Part shown: positions 44,101 through 53,237 of the stretch, piece by piece
Numbering within the stretch: position 1 is the first letter of the stretch
How the letters are laid out: every line of letters begins with the position of its first letter
Source of the DNA: Fibrobacter sp.
Lineage (GTDB): Bacteria > Fibrobacterota > Fibrobacteria > Fibrobacterales > Fibrobacteraceae
Assembly: GCF_017545445.1 (NCBI RefSeq)
Contig: NZ_JAFWOM010000007.1
Span: 1 to 62,715, forward strand
DNA length: 62,715 nt
Direction of reading: 5' to 3'
Position numbers and translations under genes: made by a program
The notes under the pieces: model-generated
What the model was told of the DNA's origin: nothing
Databases searched by the model: none
What the model saw: the letters and a program-made list of their open reading frames with translations, nothing else

Positions 44101-47100
44101 TGCGTCCTTGTCATACTCAACATTTTGTGTTTGTGAGATTCGTTTTCCATTCGCATTTGTATAGAAAAATGTTACTTCATATACACATGTTTTAGACTCC
44201 GGCTCGATAGTCCAATCGCCAGTCACATAGGAAAGATCATACTTATTTTTCCACTTCGTAAAGCACATTCCATTATACTCAGGAACTTCATCAGCAGCCG
44301 GAGCGGTCACAGATTCACCAGCAGTCACATTTGGCACGGTTTTCAAAGTTTTTCCATCAAGTCCCTTGAAGGTAACCGTGTAAACAGGGCAATCGCCATA
44401 AACAGCGTTTACGGTTATAGCTTTTGTCACAAACGAATAATCATCATCCGATTGCCATTCCTTAAAAGTACAACCCTTAGAATCTACTGCAGGAACATCA
44501 GGAACCGGAGACGGCCAACCTTTTTCTACAGTATATTCTTGAACAACTTCACTTCCGTTTTTGAATGTGACAACAAATGTTTCCGGCTTATCATACGAAC
44601 TTTTGCGTAACGTCGGCAAAGCATCAGCATTCGTTTGTTCCCAAACATAATCTTCGGGGTTTGTCCATCTTTTATTCAGCTTATCGTTAAAAGCACTTGA
44701 TGCCATATTAGTAGAAAGGTCACAACCATTATCCGCAGCAGTCAAATTTTTTGCGGTACAATTACGGACATTCACCTCAGCGGTACTATTACTATAAACC
44801 GGATCAAAAGTACTATACTCTTTACCATCACCATCCGCAATAGCAGCCACATCCTCCAAATCTTCGCTGTAATGGTAATTCGACAAGAACTCAGAAGATT
44901 TGCCCTTGTTTCCACTAAGAGTTCCAAACAAATAACCTATATAAGTATAGGTTTTCGGCTCCGTGGTTAAGCCACTTGGAAAACCAGATGTAATATTACC
45001 CTTTGAATAAGTGTCGCGCACAAAGATTGGGTAAGAGCTAATTTTCGCACGACCCACAAGCCCGCCCACGTAATAAGATTTTCGGAGATTCGCTGTAGCG
45101 CTAGTGCCAGCAGTTTTAGAAACATTACCCACAATCGCCGTTTTTTCCATCTTCGAAATAGAGTTACAATTGCCACATACTCCGCCCAAATAAGCATCAG
45201 ACGCATAAGATGTAATTCCAGACGTGGCATAAGTTATAAGTTTATTACCACTTGGGGCATTTGTCTGCACAAGAATATCATTGAACGAAATACGAGAATT
45301 ATCAGAGCCATCCAAGGGGAAACGACCAACAATCCCGCCGACATACGAATTAAAGCCATCATCTGTTATATCAAAGTAGCCCTTAAAAATCAACCCTTTC
45401 CAATTTGATATAACGCCCGAGGTTTTAAATATATTCGCAGCACCAATAATACCACCAACATGAATGGATTGTTTGGCCGTAGTCATTGATTTATCTATAG
45501 TATTTTTTGCTGTATAAACAATATTAATTTCCGCAGTATCCAACATAACAGCGTCATTTTCTACTGCAAGCAAAGCTTCACCAACAAGTCCACCAAGGGT
45601 AGATGACGCATAGATTTTCGAGTTCGATGTGCCTCCCCCGAGTCTCATATAGCCTGTTGCTTTTGAATATTTGAGAGACAAACCTAAATCGTCATTACTT
45701 CCAAAATTGTCCGTGGTACTGCAACCAGCAAAACCAACAATACCACCCCAGTAATTCTTATACGTTCCATTAACGCCCTGCATAATATCAAACTTCACAT
45801 TTGCCCTTGAATGTGAAATTTTAAGGGAGCCACCAAGACAAAGGTCACTTTTTCCAACAACACCACCCCAATAAACCCCAATCGGTTTACTACTGGCAAC
45901 TTTAGTGGCAGAAGCTTTCATATTAGTCACTTGAACATCATCGATATACAATCTCGTATTTCCATTGCTATTCCCCGCCACTCTTTTTGTTTCGCCAAAA
46001 ACACCACCAAGAGAAGTCGCTCCTGTAAATACTCCCGAAACATCCCCTGTAGGTCCTTTAACTGTGGTAGGAACCGTAATTTTGATATTTTGATTTAGAT
46101 ACGGCTTACTTTCATATTCATCGGCATAAACGTATAAACCTGCAACACCACCTATAGCAGATGAATCAACCATTGCCGAATTTTCTAAGTAAAGATTAAG
46201 CGCAATGTTTTCAAAAGTGGAAAATTTCGAACTACCGGCAAGACCACCTAGAACGGTCTTGTAAGTTCCCATCTTGCTATTATCATTATTCTTAGTGAGT
46301 ACGATATCATTTGTAACTATGATTGCACCGTCTGTAGTCGTTTTGATATCCTTAAAAGTCGATTTTTCGACATAGCCGGCCAAGCCCCCTGCAAACGGAG
46401 CACTCACATTGACATACCCCAAAGAGATATTTTCCACTTGGCTATTTTCGATATATCCAGCAAGTCCACCTACAGGATGGTAATCTTTTTCATCGGCCGA
46501 AACACTGGTACCACCGGACGTTTTTCGGAGAATTATAAAATCAACGCTATCGAGCTTGATATTTTTGACGACTCCATCTGAAATGCTGTTAAACAAGCCC
46601 ATCGGAGAGGTCCACTCCCCCGCATTCGAAACTCCGCAAATATGCGAAATTTGTTTACCACTTCCATCAAAGACTTTGCCAAAGAAATCTGTTCCGAAAT
46701 AATTTGACGAGCACTTATACTCATTCGCATCTGTATCCAAAATCAAACGCCCGTCAAAATCAATATCCGAAGCAAGCTTGACCGTCGTTGACTGGTATTT
46801 ACTGGCATCGGCATTATCGTGCTTCCAATATACACGAAGAAGGTCTTGTATCAAAAATGATACGGTCCCCGTCGATGAACTGTTATCGATTTCTTCCGAC
46901 GCTACGCAAGTACCGCTTTCCAACGTATTCGGAATAAAAGCCAAAGTATTCTTTGTACACCATTCCGTAGTCTGGGCCAAATAAAGGGTTTTACTAGTCG
47001 CATTGTAGTAAAGATTTACATATTCAATGATATGAAATTCCAGCCCTTGCGACCAAACGGCCACCGGGAGCAACATGCTTAAAACAACAAGCAAACGGCT

Positions 47101-47112
47101 TAAATATTTCAT
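41125..47112 (-). CDS. Giant secreted repeat protein: GLUG-like beta-helix, Cys-containing InlB-type repeats, sorting domain
   Basis: A 1995-residue protein. ATG at 47112 with AAGGGG upstream; signal peptide ends AVWSQ. Residues 60-810 are Gly-rich repeats with a GGLAGYIENSQV-like core, the GLUG/beta-helix pattern. Residues about 837-1326 contain seven Listeria-Bacteroides (InlB B-type) repeats, each with a CFxxW motif and a second Cys at its end. A Ser-rich linker spans about 1327-1447, then an Ig-like region (TYSVTFTLTDGYD), a region with WNLVANPFGWY, and a final T9SS-like sorting domain (VSIVGIDGRVFATG ... GVYFVRMQVG). It is probably a surface adhesin; a carbohydrate target is guesswork. 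The last residues ARIMVR end 68 bases from the transporter gene. Confidence 0.82.
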   Translation of the reverse strand: MKYLSRLLVVLSMLLPVAVWSQGLEFHIIEYVNLYYNATSKTLYLAQTTEWCTKNTLAFIPNTLESGTCVASEEIDNSSSTGTVSFLIQDLLRVYWKHDNADASKYQSTTVKLASDIDFDGRLILDTDANEYKCSSNYFGTDFFGKVFDGSGKQISHICGVSNAGEWTSPMGLFNSISDGVVKNIKLDSVDFIILRKTSGGTSVSADEKDYHPVGGLAGYIENSQVENISLGYVNVSAPFAGGLAGYVEKSTFKDIKTTTDGAIIVTNDIVLTKNNDNSKMGTYKTVLGGLAGSSKFSTFENIALNLYLENSAMVDSSAIGGVAGLYVYADEYESKPYLNQNIKITVPTTVKGPTGDVSGVFTGATSLGGVFGETKRVAGNSNGNTRLYIDDVQVTNMKASATKVASSKPIGVYWGGVVGKSDLCLGGSLKISHSRANVKFDIMQGVNGTYKNYWGGIVGFAGCSTTDNFGSNDDLGLSLKYSKATGYMRLGGGTSNSKIYASSTLGGLVGEALLAVENDAVMLDTAEINIVYTAKNTIDKSMTTAKQSIHVGGIIGAANIFKTSGVISNWKGLIFKGYFDITDDGFNSYVGGIVGRFPLDGSDNSRISFNDILVQTNAPSGNKLITYATSGITSYASDAYLGGVCGNCNSISKMEKTAIVGNVSKTAGTSATANLRKSYYVGGLVGRAKISSYPIFVRDTYSKGNITSGFPSGLTTEPKTYTYIGYLFGTLSGNKGKSSEFLSNYHYSEDLEDVAAIADGDGKEYSTFDPVYSNSTAEVNVRNCTAKNLTAADNGCDLSTNMASSAFNDKLNKRWTNPEDYVWEQTNADALPTLRKSSYDKPETFVVTFKNGSEVVQEYTVEKGWPSPVPDVPAVDSKGCTFKEWQSDDDYSFVTKAITVNAVYGDCPVYTVTFKGLDGKTLKTVPNVTAGESVTAPAADEVPEYNGMCFTKWKNKYDLSYVTGDWTIEPESKTCVYEVTFFYTNANGKRISQTQNVEYDKDAIPPSKSELLLESDDGVCFDGWDKEYTHVKGNLEVTEQFVICTYPVVFNDLNGKPIENPVTENGTLLPYPQIVEYGKSAVAPKDPEPVFNSMGNGRCFDGWSKNTDDYTKVTRNMNVSANSKDCYQVFFYGLDGQLIVGATTANGKSLDNPQIVDKGKAAIAPKDPEPTADGKCFSHWDEDLSSVTKGLKVKAKSKPCEYTVKFYDLRGFVIDGSEQVVLYGEAAVPPTDPSPKDDLCFIGWDTDFSAVKGNLEVKPNTKKCVFTVNFYGLDGTTVIKTQNVQEGLSARAPATPEPLGDLCFNGWDTDFSEVKGDLEVHALSKDCPASSSSAASSSSVVQSSAASSSSTPIENPSSSSMDPISSSSFQDDNSSSSYDTASSSSVILSSSEESSSSFVESSSSISTPDYSSSSTPIEDLSNSSIASSSSWYDVFGSSDSFAPQSSSGNTYVRDLVGPVVTQEGNALRMTFTNNQTDSPIDVNYHIVVTSDAGIYLDTVVRGRDVESVKNGTWRLDPAPVGEYSVTFTLTDGYDSASYVQPFVAEKEMHVDVDSSFWQTYSLYAFCHQKGDKCVNDIETLLYSGHDNWAVKQCEQMKDEYRESGAEDEYLREQMEQACRIASQEQSGAVTSVFWWDETNPVGDYWQYRRFKVTQNFDSTRGYWYGFANKQTLSLDLQTPNMNDEIVWTLNNNFSGWNLVANPFGWYIKLPQENDVEFRKWDPKAGECVPVDTLGPYEAIWVHVDESKELRIPLKAAIILEGEREVLSKSADSEDWNLRVVLEDDNGKRDSWNELVVGKTAKSFSEPPAGMGDRVNLSIVENGKRLEKSVKEISDDIEWNLEASATSSRKGHLSFVGLESVWAKGMRVYATMNDETVEVVNDRPLDVQLSLKAKNVSVRVTKNTVPVSIAKNLLKNFHVNQMQNVLNVGFDAAANLAGSNVKVSIVGIDGRVFATGKSIANEGSNVVSMKKPKCGVYFVRMQVGSQSASARIMVR

Positions 47113-47301
47113 AGATAACCCCTTTTTCACCGACACATCACCTCAAGAATAAAGATACTTTTTATAATATTTTTTGCAAGCTCATTGCAACTAAAAAATA
47201 ATATTTATGACTGCAAACGACGATAAACAGAATCTTTACAAAATGTCATTTGCAATGCTCCTTCTCTATTGCTAAATTAAGGGAAGATATTCATAGGAGT
47301 T

Positions 47302-48135
47302 ATGATGATTAAAAAGGTTCTTCTTCTCGCGGCAGCGCTTGCCACATCCAGTTTCGCAACATGGGATTATTTCAGTCTCTTGCAAAATAACCAAGGTTCT
47401 GTCAAAGCAGGGCTTTATTACGACATGGACGACGATTGGTCCCAAATGGGCCTTAAGGTCGGCGCCCGAATGAACCTCGCTCCGCAACTTGAACTTTCTT
47501 TACAGGGTTTTGGTTACCAGCTTTGGGGCGAAGAAGATTGCAAGGATTGCGAAGAAGGTGGAAGCGGACTTCGCGATTTGACTATCGGTGCACGATTCGC
47601 ACTGGACCCGGAACTGTACTTTTTCCTCGACTTCAACCTCCCCATCGGAAAGGACAAGAAAACGGGCCTCGGAAGAACGCCGCCTAGCAAAAAAGAATTG
47701 TTCCTCTACTTTGGTGCCCAGCACACTCAAGCCATCGAATCCATAAAAGGGGCCGCATACGGTGCCGAAGCAGGCGTTTTCTGGGGATTCGAACATCACG
47801 GCTTGGAAAGAGGCTTGGAAATCCGTTTAGGCGGCGAATTTGACTACACCCTCCCCACCGCCCCGGTCACGCTTTTGCTCGGTGGCCAGATTTGGTTCCG
47901 CCTTTTCGAATCTGAATACAAAGACAAAGACTTGCACGACGACTGGTCCCAGCAATACAAGATTTGGATTGGTGCAGACTTTGCAGTGAACAACCAAATA
48001 TCCATCAAAGGTAAAGTCATTGCCCGTAGTCAGGACTTGAAGACCAAAAATTTTACTGACGAGAGAGCCGGTCAAAGAATAGAAATGGAAGGCGATGCGA
48101 CAGGCTTTACCGTAGATGTGGAATTTAAATTCTAG
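47302..48135 (+). CDS. Outer-membrane beta-barrel protein
   Basis: A 277-residue protein with signal peptide MMIKKVLLLAAALATSSFA and then alternating amphipathic strands (GLYYDMDDDW, LKVGARMNL, LELSLQGFGYQLWG, TIGARFAL...), ending in VDVEFKF with the terminal Phe typical of BAM substrates. One pair of Cys sits in an acidic loop (EEDCKDCEEGG). Ribosome-binding site AGGAG before the ATG. No family with known function recognised; a 12-strand porin-like barrel is likely. The TAG stop is the start of a heptamer array. Confidence 0.75.
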   Translation: MMIKKVLLLAAALATSSFATWDYFSLLQNNQGSVKAGLYYDMDDDWSQMGLKVGARMNLAPQLELSLQGFGYQLWGEEDCKDCEEGGSGLRDLTIGARFALDPELYFFLDFNLPIGKDKKTGLGRTPPSKKELFLYFGAQHTQAIESIKGAAYGAEAGVFWGFEHHGLERGLEIRLGGEFDYTLPTAPVTLLLGGQIWFRLFESEYKDKDLHDDWSQQYKIWIGADFAVNNQISIKGKVIARSQDLKTKNFTDERAGQRIEMEGDATGFTVDVEFKF

Positions 48136-48195
48136 TTATTGGTCATTGGTCATTGGTTATTGGTCATTAGTCAATGGTCAGTAGTTATTAGCGTT
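48133..48195 (+). repeat. Heptamer array beginning exactly at a stop codon
   Basis: Nine units: TAGTTAT, TGGTCAT, TGGTCAT, TGGTTAT, TGGTCAT, TAGTCAA, TGGTCAG, TAGTTAT, TAGCGTT. The first TAG is the stop of the barrel gene. The longest unbroken array of the TTGGTCA type here. Confidence 0.88.
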
Positions 48196-48202
48196 ATGCA
48201 AG

Positions 48203-48231
48203 AATCCCGGCTGTGGAGCCGGGATTTTTTA
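48203..48231 (+). terminator. Intrinsic terminator
   Basis: AATCCCGGCT (48203-48212), GTGG, AGCCGGGATT (48217-48226), then TTTT. It stands just after the heptamer array. Confidence 0.85.
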
Positions 48232-48331
48232 GTGGAAATTGTTTATGAGATGCGAGCAACTTAATGGATACTGCGAGTATTAATTTGTTCTGCGAACCTT
48301 AATTGGAACTGCACGCGAAGCACTCTTTCGT

Positions 48332-48360
48332 CCGCAAGGCTCTGCCCGTTCTTTCGTCTA
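48332..48360 (-). repeat. CGTCTCT-type element joined to a stop codon
   Basis: Plus-strand reading: CGTCCGC, a short GGC-TCT-GCC hairpin, GTTCTTT, CGTCTAT. On the minus strand the TAG in this last word is the stop of the binding-protein gene. Confidence 0.65.
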
Positions 48361-50187
48361 TCTAATATCGAACGGCGGGATGGGCAGGCTTTCGCCGGAT
48401 TTCATCGCCTTGTCGAGGGCAGTGGACTTGACCGGATCGACCCACCAATAGACGGGGATGGCATCTTCGCGGTTGAACTGGTCCAGAATCTTTTCAGGAG
48501 TGCCGTAGCGATTCCAGTAAAGGATGCGATGATGGTCGCATTGCCACATCAGCACGTACGGAACGATTTCGGCGAGGCGGTTGTCGAGAGCTTTCAAGAT
48601 TTCGTTACGCTTGGCGAGGTCGAATTCCGTTTTTTGCAAGTTGATAAGGCTATCGACGACTTTGTCCTGAACGCCAGCAAGGTTGTTCGTACCCTTTTGC
48701 ATTGCGGTTGTAGAAATCCAGCTCGCTTCGGGATCACGAAGGCGGCCTGCGCCCCAGTTCACCCAGTAAAGATCGAAATCCGCATCGTCCAAGCGCTTGC
48801 GGAGCGTGCTCTGGCTCATCTGTTCAATGGTCGCCACGACGCCAACCTTCTTGAGGTCTTCCTGGAAAAGCGTGAGGTGGCGCAAGTCTTCTTGACTTGT
48901 AATGAAGTTTATCGCAAACGGCTTGCCGTCTTTTTCGAGAACGCCTTGTGCATTTACCTTGTAGCCCGCTTCGGCAAAGAGGGCACGGGCCTTTTCGGGA
49001 TTGTAGCTATAGACAGGTGCCGTCGGGTTCTGGTTGTTCGCCCAAAGGTCCGGATAATAGCTGTTCAAGAGGAAGTACTGGCCGTACATGTACTTCTCGT
49101 TCATCGCTTCGCGGTTCAAGAGGTACGAGAGAGCCTTACGGACACGGACATCTTGGAACTGCGGCTTGCGGAGGTTAATGGCCATGCCCTGGAAGCCAAT
49201 CGGTTCCTTGTTGTAGATGCGCTGTTTGACGGCCCAACCTTTTTTCACAGCATCAAAATCGGTCTGTTTCATCCAGATGCTGCTCGTGTAAATCGCGTAG
49301 GCATTGAAGTCCTGCTTCTTGAACGCTTCGAGAGCCTTCGTCTGGTCGTTCATGAAACGGTAGCGGATTTTCTGGAAGTTGTACTTGCCGTGGTTCCAGT
49401 TCTTTTTGAAGCCCCACCAGTCGGCACGGCGTTGGAGTTCGACAAAGCGGTCTTCGCGGAAGGTCTTGATGATGTACGGGCCGGAGACGACCGAGAATTC
49501 GTAACGGATCTTGTTGAAGTCCTTCCCTGCCCACACGTGTTTCGGGAACGCGAGCATGCCGGCAGCTTCCCAGAAGTTGCCCCAATGCGGTTCTTTGGCG
49601 GTCATGCGGACAGTCAAGCTATCGACGATTTCGGGACGTTCAAAGCGGCTGAGCCCCACCTTGAAAATCGGCGTAAGGTTTTTCTCGTCCATGATGACAT
49701 CGTAATAGAACTGAACATCTTCGGCGGTGATCGGCTTACCGTCGCTCCATTTGGCACGCGAATCGACATGGAACGTGAACGTCTTGCCGTCTTCGGAGAC
49801 TTCCCACTTGTCCGCAAGGATGCCGACTTCACGGTCTTCGGTAGTGTGCAAGCTCACGAGCGGTTCGAACATCATGTTCATGAGCTCGGCGGAGAAGCTG
49901 TTATAGTCTTCCCACATGTTAAAGGACTTGGGCATCGCGGAGCCCCAAAGCGTGATGGAGCCGCAGGCACGAGCCTGTTTGGATGCAATCGGGTCAAACT
50001 CGCCTGTCGCGGTAGAATCGAGCGGAATGATGGGGCAATCGGCTTCGGAAACGGCGGTGCCTTTTTTCGATGTTTTCGTAGATTGGCCGGATTTGGAGTC
50101 GCCGGATTCATTGCAGGCGGAAAGAGCAAAAGCAAGAGCCGCTGCCATCGGCAGGGCAAGTAAAGAGCGGAGGGAAAAAGATTTCAT
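48358..50187 (-). CDS. Extracellular solute-binding lipoprotein, family 5 (peptide-type)
   Basis: A 609-residue periplasmic lipoprotein. ATG at 50187; signal MKSFSLRSLL...FALSAC with lipobox LSAC. The mature protein has the SBP_bac_5 plan: a LTIMMFEPLVSLH-like entry (MNMMFEPLVSLHTTEDREV), WEVSEDGKTFTFHVD, AKWSDGKPITAEDVQFYYD, and a C-terminal WNRYGTPEKILD region. Family 5 proteins bind peptides, nickel or oligosaccharides for ABC import. The NH2-terminal Lys/Ser/Thr-rich tether is longer than usual. No ABC permease or ATPase gene is next to it. No clear Shine-Dalgarno. Confidence 0.88.
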   Translation of the reverse strand: MKSFSLRSLLALPMAAALAFALSACNESGDSKSGQSTKTSKKGTAVSEADCPIIPLDSTATGEFDPIASKQARACGSITLWGSAMPKSFNMWEDYNSFSAELMNMMFEPLVSLHTTEDREVGILADKWEVSEDGKTFTFHVDSRAKWSDGKPITAEDVQFYYDVIMDEKNLTPIFKVGLSRFERPEIVDSLTVRMTAKEPHWGNFWEAAGMLAFPKHVWAGKDFNKIRYEFSVVSGPYIIKTFREDRFVELQRRADWWGFKKNWNHGKYNFQKIRYRFMNDQTKALEAFKKQDFNAYAIYTSSIWMKQTDFDAVKKGWAVKQRIYNKEPIGFQGMAINLRKPQFQDVRVRKALSYLLNREAMNEKYMYGQYFLLNSYYPDLWANNQNPTAPVYSYNPEKARALFAEAGYKVNAQGVLEKDGKPFAINFITSQEDLRHLTLFQEDLKKVGVVATIEQMSQSTLRKRLDDADFDLYWVNWGAGRLRDPEASWISTTAMQKGTNNLAGVQDKVVDSLINLQKTEFDLAKRNEILKALDNRLAEIVPYVLMWQCDHHRILYWNRYGTPEKILDQFNREDAIPVYWWVDPVKSTALDKAMKSGESLPIPPFDIR

Positions 50188-50211
50188 GAAGGATAAGATA
50201 ATAAAAAGGAG

Positions 50212-50233
50212 ATGCCCGCTCGGAGGCGGGCAT
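50212..50233. repeat. REP-like hairpin
   Basis: ATGCCCGC-TCGGAG-GCGGGCAT followed by GACA; same loop and following GAC as the hairpin at 26485-26504 with different arms. Confidence 0.6.
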
Positions 50234-50280
50234 GACAACATAGGCTCTAGCCGGGGTGACAACGCAGGCTCTACATACGA

Positions 50281-50321
50281 ACCACTTCCTACTGCCTACT
50301 GCCTACCGTCTACTAAAACTA
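50281..50321 (-). repeat. Heptamer array starting at the rnc stop codon
   Basis: Minus strand: the rnc stop TAG opens TAGTTTT, AGTAGAC, GGTAGGC, AGTAGGC, AGTAGGA, AGTGGTT in register. Confidence 0.8.
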
Positions 50322-51131
50322 CGGCAAACCGACGTGATGTGCGGGTTGTTTGACTTTAGGTGCGGCGGCTTTTTTAGCGTCGGCTTCGGCGACTTCGGCC
50401 TTGAGCAATTCAAGGGTTGTCCGCGAAGCTTCTTGTTCCGCTTTCTTTTTGTTCGGGCCGAGACCGCGAGTATAAGCCTTGCCGTTTACGACCACTTCGA
50501 TCGTAAACAGTTTCTGGTGCTCCGGGCCTGATTCGCCAACAACCACGTATTCCGGGGAACAACGCAACTTGCCTTGGCAGAACTCCAAAAGCTCACTCTT
50601 GTAATTCACGAAATCAGTGGCATTGATAATTTCTTGCACACGCGGGAAATGAAATTTATTCAAAATCGCACGAACTTCGTCGAGTCCGCCATCGAGATAG
50701 ACAGCCCCAAGTACCGCTTCGTATGCATCCGCAAGAATGCTTTCCTTGCCGCGACCGCCCATCTTCGCTTCGGACTTTCCAATCTTCACGTACTCGTCGA
50801 GCGACCATTCCTTGGACGACTGCGCACACGCATGCCCCGAAACAATCGCGCTCTTGCGTTTAGAGAGTTCACCTTCGGAATCGTTCGGGAACGTCTTGTA
50901 CAAAAACTCGGTCGTCAGCATGTTGAGAACGGAATCGCCGAGGAACTCCAAACGTTCGTTATTGCTCACGTAGGGCACGTCCTTGCCTACGATAAACGAA
51001 CGATGGACGAGAGCGTGAGCCAGCAGTTCAGGATCGCGGAACCTATACCCAAGCTTAGCCTCAAGCCCGTCACCGGACTTCTGGCGAAACCAGAGTTTTA
51101 GGATTTTGTGAAGCAAGTTTTTTTCTTCCAA
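50319..51131 (-). CDS. rnc: Ribonuclease III
   Basis: A 270-residue double-strand-specific endoribonuclease. Residues about 20-170 are the RNase III domain with the signature NERLEFLGDSVL and second catalytic patch DAYEAVLGAVYLD (Asp and Glu metal ligands present). Residues about 180-250 form a double-stranded RNA-binding domain (NYKSELLEFCQG ... KAYTRGLGPNKKKAEQEAS). A Lys/Ala-rich tail of 20 residues follows. It processes rRNA and mRNA. The position downstream of acpP is conserved in many bacteria; here a terminator and 260 bp with heptamer arrays intervene. No obvious Shine-Dalgarno; GAGACTC only. Confidence 0.95.
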   Translation of the reverse strand: MEEKNLLHKILKLWFRQKSGDGLEAKLGYRFRDPELLAHALVHRSFIVGKDVPYVSNNERLEFLGDSVLNMLTTEFLYKTFPNDSEGELSKRKSAIVSGHACAQSSKEWSLDEYVKIGKSEAKMGGRGKESILADAYEAVLGAVYLDGGLDEVRAILNKFHFPRVQEIINATDFVNYKSELLEFCQGKLRCSPEYVVVGESGPEHQKLFTIEVVVNGKAYTRGLGPNKKKAEQEASRTTLELLKAEVAEADAKKAAAPKVKQPAHHVGLP

Positions 51132-51177
51132 CAGAGTCTCCTTATGTGGTTAAAATGCAAACATAAATTAAAAAATC

Positions 51178-51318
51178 TAGTTCCTAGTTACCAGTTCTGA
51201 GTTACTAGATAATCTGATTTTGGTCTGTGGTCACTAGTCAACAATCATTAATTTTTGCGAATCTTGCATCCAATTCACTAATCACTAACCACTGTTTACT
51301 AACCACTATTAACTAAAA
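51178..51318. repeat. Double heptamer array between acpP and rnc
   Basis: First part TAGTTCC, TAGTTAC, CAGTTCT, GAGTTAC, TAGATAA (51178-51212), a middle part TGGTCTG, TGGTCAC, TAGTCAA, CAATCAT, and a last part ACTAATC, ACTAACC, ACTGTTT, ACTAACC, ACTATTA, ACTAAAA (51277-51318). No gene in 51132-51390. Confidence 0.8.
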
Positions 51319-51341
51319 AGAATCCCCGGCGATACCGGGGA
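51310..51341 (-). terminator. Intrinsic terminator of acpP
   Basis: TCCCCGG-CGATA-CCGGGGA (51323-51341); on the minus strand followed by TTCTTTTTAG. It separates acpP from rnc. Confidence 0.8.
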
Positions 51342-51390
51342 CCCAAAGCTCGTTCTTTGCCCAACTGTTGCGGGCTAAAGCAAAACTGGA

Positions 51391-51663
<273 letters not shown>

Positions 51664-51677
51664 TTAATAAAATGTTG

Positions 51678-52406
51678 TTAAGCGTTCAAGCCCCCGTCAA
51701 CGCCAATTACCTGTCCAGTAATGTATTTAGCGTCGTCGGATGCCAAAAATGCGACTGCCTTCGCGACATCTTCCGGCTGACCAAGACGGCCAAGCGGAAT
51801 CTGAGCAGCATACTTGGTGCGGGTTTCTTCGCTCATGGCGGCGGTCATGTCCGTATCGATGAATCCCGGAGCGACGGCGTTCACTGTGATGCCGCGAGAA
51901 CCGAATTCCATGGAGTTGGACTTAGTCATGCCGATAACGCCAGCCTTTGCAGCAGCGTAGTTGGCCTGACCGGCCTGAGTTCTGATACCGTTCAAGCTTG
52001 CGATGTTCACGATGCTACCTTTGCGGGCGCCCATCATCGTCCTGAGGACGGCACTGGTGCAAAGGAACGTCGAGCGGAGGTCCGTTGCGATAACGTTGTC
52101 AAAATCTTCGTCCTTCATGCGAAGTACGAGGCCGTCACGGGTGATGCCGGCATTGTTCACAAGGCAATCTACCCCACCCAGTGCGTCGATAGCTTGTTTG
52201 AAAGCGTCCTTCACAGATTCAGAGTTGCTCACGTCGCAGGCGAACGTGAACGTCTTGACGCCGAATTCCTTGGCGATAGCTTCGGCCTGTTCCGGGCAGC
52301 CACCACGAGAAATAAGAACAACATCAGAGCCGCGAGAAGCAAGTTCTCTTGCAATGGCAAGACCGATACCACGAGAAGCGCCAGTCACAATAGACTTCGT
52401 AGGCAT
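51678..52406 (-). CDS. fabG: 3-oxoacyl-ACP reductase
   Basis: A 242-residue short-chain dehydrogenase that reduces 3-oxoacyl-ACP with NADPH. Seen: the cofactor motif TGASRGIG at residues 8-15, NNAG at about 85, catalytic Ser (IASLNG), YAAAK (Tyr and Lys) at about 150 and the PG motif VAPGFIDTDMT. AGGAGG precedes the ATG. Immediately upstream of acpP, as in many bacteria. fabH and fabD, which usually lie between plsX and fabG, are absent here. Confidence 0.95.
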   Translation of the reverse strand: MPTKSIVTGASRGIGLAIARELASRGSDVVLISRGGCPEQAEAIAKEFGVKTFTFACDVSNSESVKDAFKQAIDALGGVDCLVNNAGITRDGLVLRMKDEDFDNVIATDLRSTFLCTSAVLRTMMGARKGSIVNIASLNGIRTQAGQANYAAAKAGVIGMTKSNSMEFGSRGITVNAVAPGFIDTDMTAAMSEETRTKYAAQIPLGRLGQPEDVAKAVAFLASDDAKYITGQVIGVDGGLNA

Positions 52407-52541
52407 TATAAATTAACCTCCTGTATGACATTAAGTGTCATGGATGAATACAAATGATTTAAACTTCAAACAGCCGTCACACCACCAGTGCCAGACGGTC
52501 CGTCCAAAGCAAGTTTCTTTCGTTATCAAGATAATAAATTA

Positions 52542-52590
52542 GTAGGAAGTAGGAAGTTAGAAGTAGACAGTGGTTAGGGGTTAGGGTATT
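52542..52590 (+). repeat. Heptamer array
   Basis: Seven units: GTAGGAA, GTAGGAA, GTTAGAA, GTAGACA, GTGGTTA, GGGGTTA, GGGTATT. It shows the transition from the GTAGGAA to the GTGGTTA type inside one array. Located upstream of the small gene at 52651. Confidence 0.85.
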
Positions 52591-52650
52591 CAATTTTCAA
52601 GAAAATATTTTTTTCTAAAATTTGTACGAGACTTTTTGAGGTTACTGATT

Positions 52651-53127
52651 TTGTTTTATTTGAGACAATTGCTACTAATCATTTTCCTTTTACTAGGGAA
52701 TACATTTGCTGCAAATTTTGATGAACGTAAAATTGACCTACTTACAGATTCAACAACAATATATGAAAGACTGATTGCTGAAGAAAAAAACGAAATATCT
52801 CCAGTGGGAGGAAGCCTAGCACTAGGTTTTGGAGGCGGATTGACCTTTATAGGAGGTATAGCTTTCTATAATGCAATAACTTTTAAGAGCAAAGAAGGAT
52901 TTAACGGAGCCGCAATCATCGCTCCTTTAGCAGTCATTGGTATTCCATTGATGATTTACGGTATTTACGATATCTTTGCATCAAAAGCACACACTCGCAA
53001 ACTAGAACAACTAGAACAACAATACGATCGCTATAAAAAGCGAAAGCACACCGCACAAATTTTCATAGCTCCATTAATAGGAGTTCTCTACCCACAAGCG
53101 GGTATCGGAATGCACGTAAGTTTTTAA
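52651..53127 (+). CDS. Small hypothetical exported/membrane protein
   Basis: About 158 residues from the TTG at 52651, which has GAGG eight bases upstream; the frame is open from a TTG at 52636. N-terminal signal peptide (LLLIIFLLLGNTFA), then two more hydrophobic Gly-rich segments (LALGFGGGLTFIGGIAFY, APLAVIGIPLMIYGIYDIF), a charged helix (HTRKLEQLEQQYDRYKKRK) and an aromatic end in HVSF. It is the only plus-strand gene within the minus-strand lipid-synthesis block, and is more A+T-rich than its neighbours, suggesting later arrival. Family not recognised. Confidence 0.65.
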   Translation: MFYLRQLLLIIFLLLGNTFAANFDERKIDLLTDSTTIYERLIAEEKNEISPVGGSLALGFGGGLTFIGGIAFYNAITFKSKEGFNGAAIIAPLAVIGIPLMIYGIYDIFASKAHTRKLEQLEQQYDRYKKRKHTAQIFIAPLIGVLYPQAGIGMHVSF

Positions 53128-53237
53128 GCACCCTAAATCCCCCATACCTTCACTGGATCCTGCTCCTTCGAACCTAATTCAACTAAGGCTCTAAAGAGCC
53201 AAGTTTCATATATCGGGCTTACGCCATCAGGATGACG

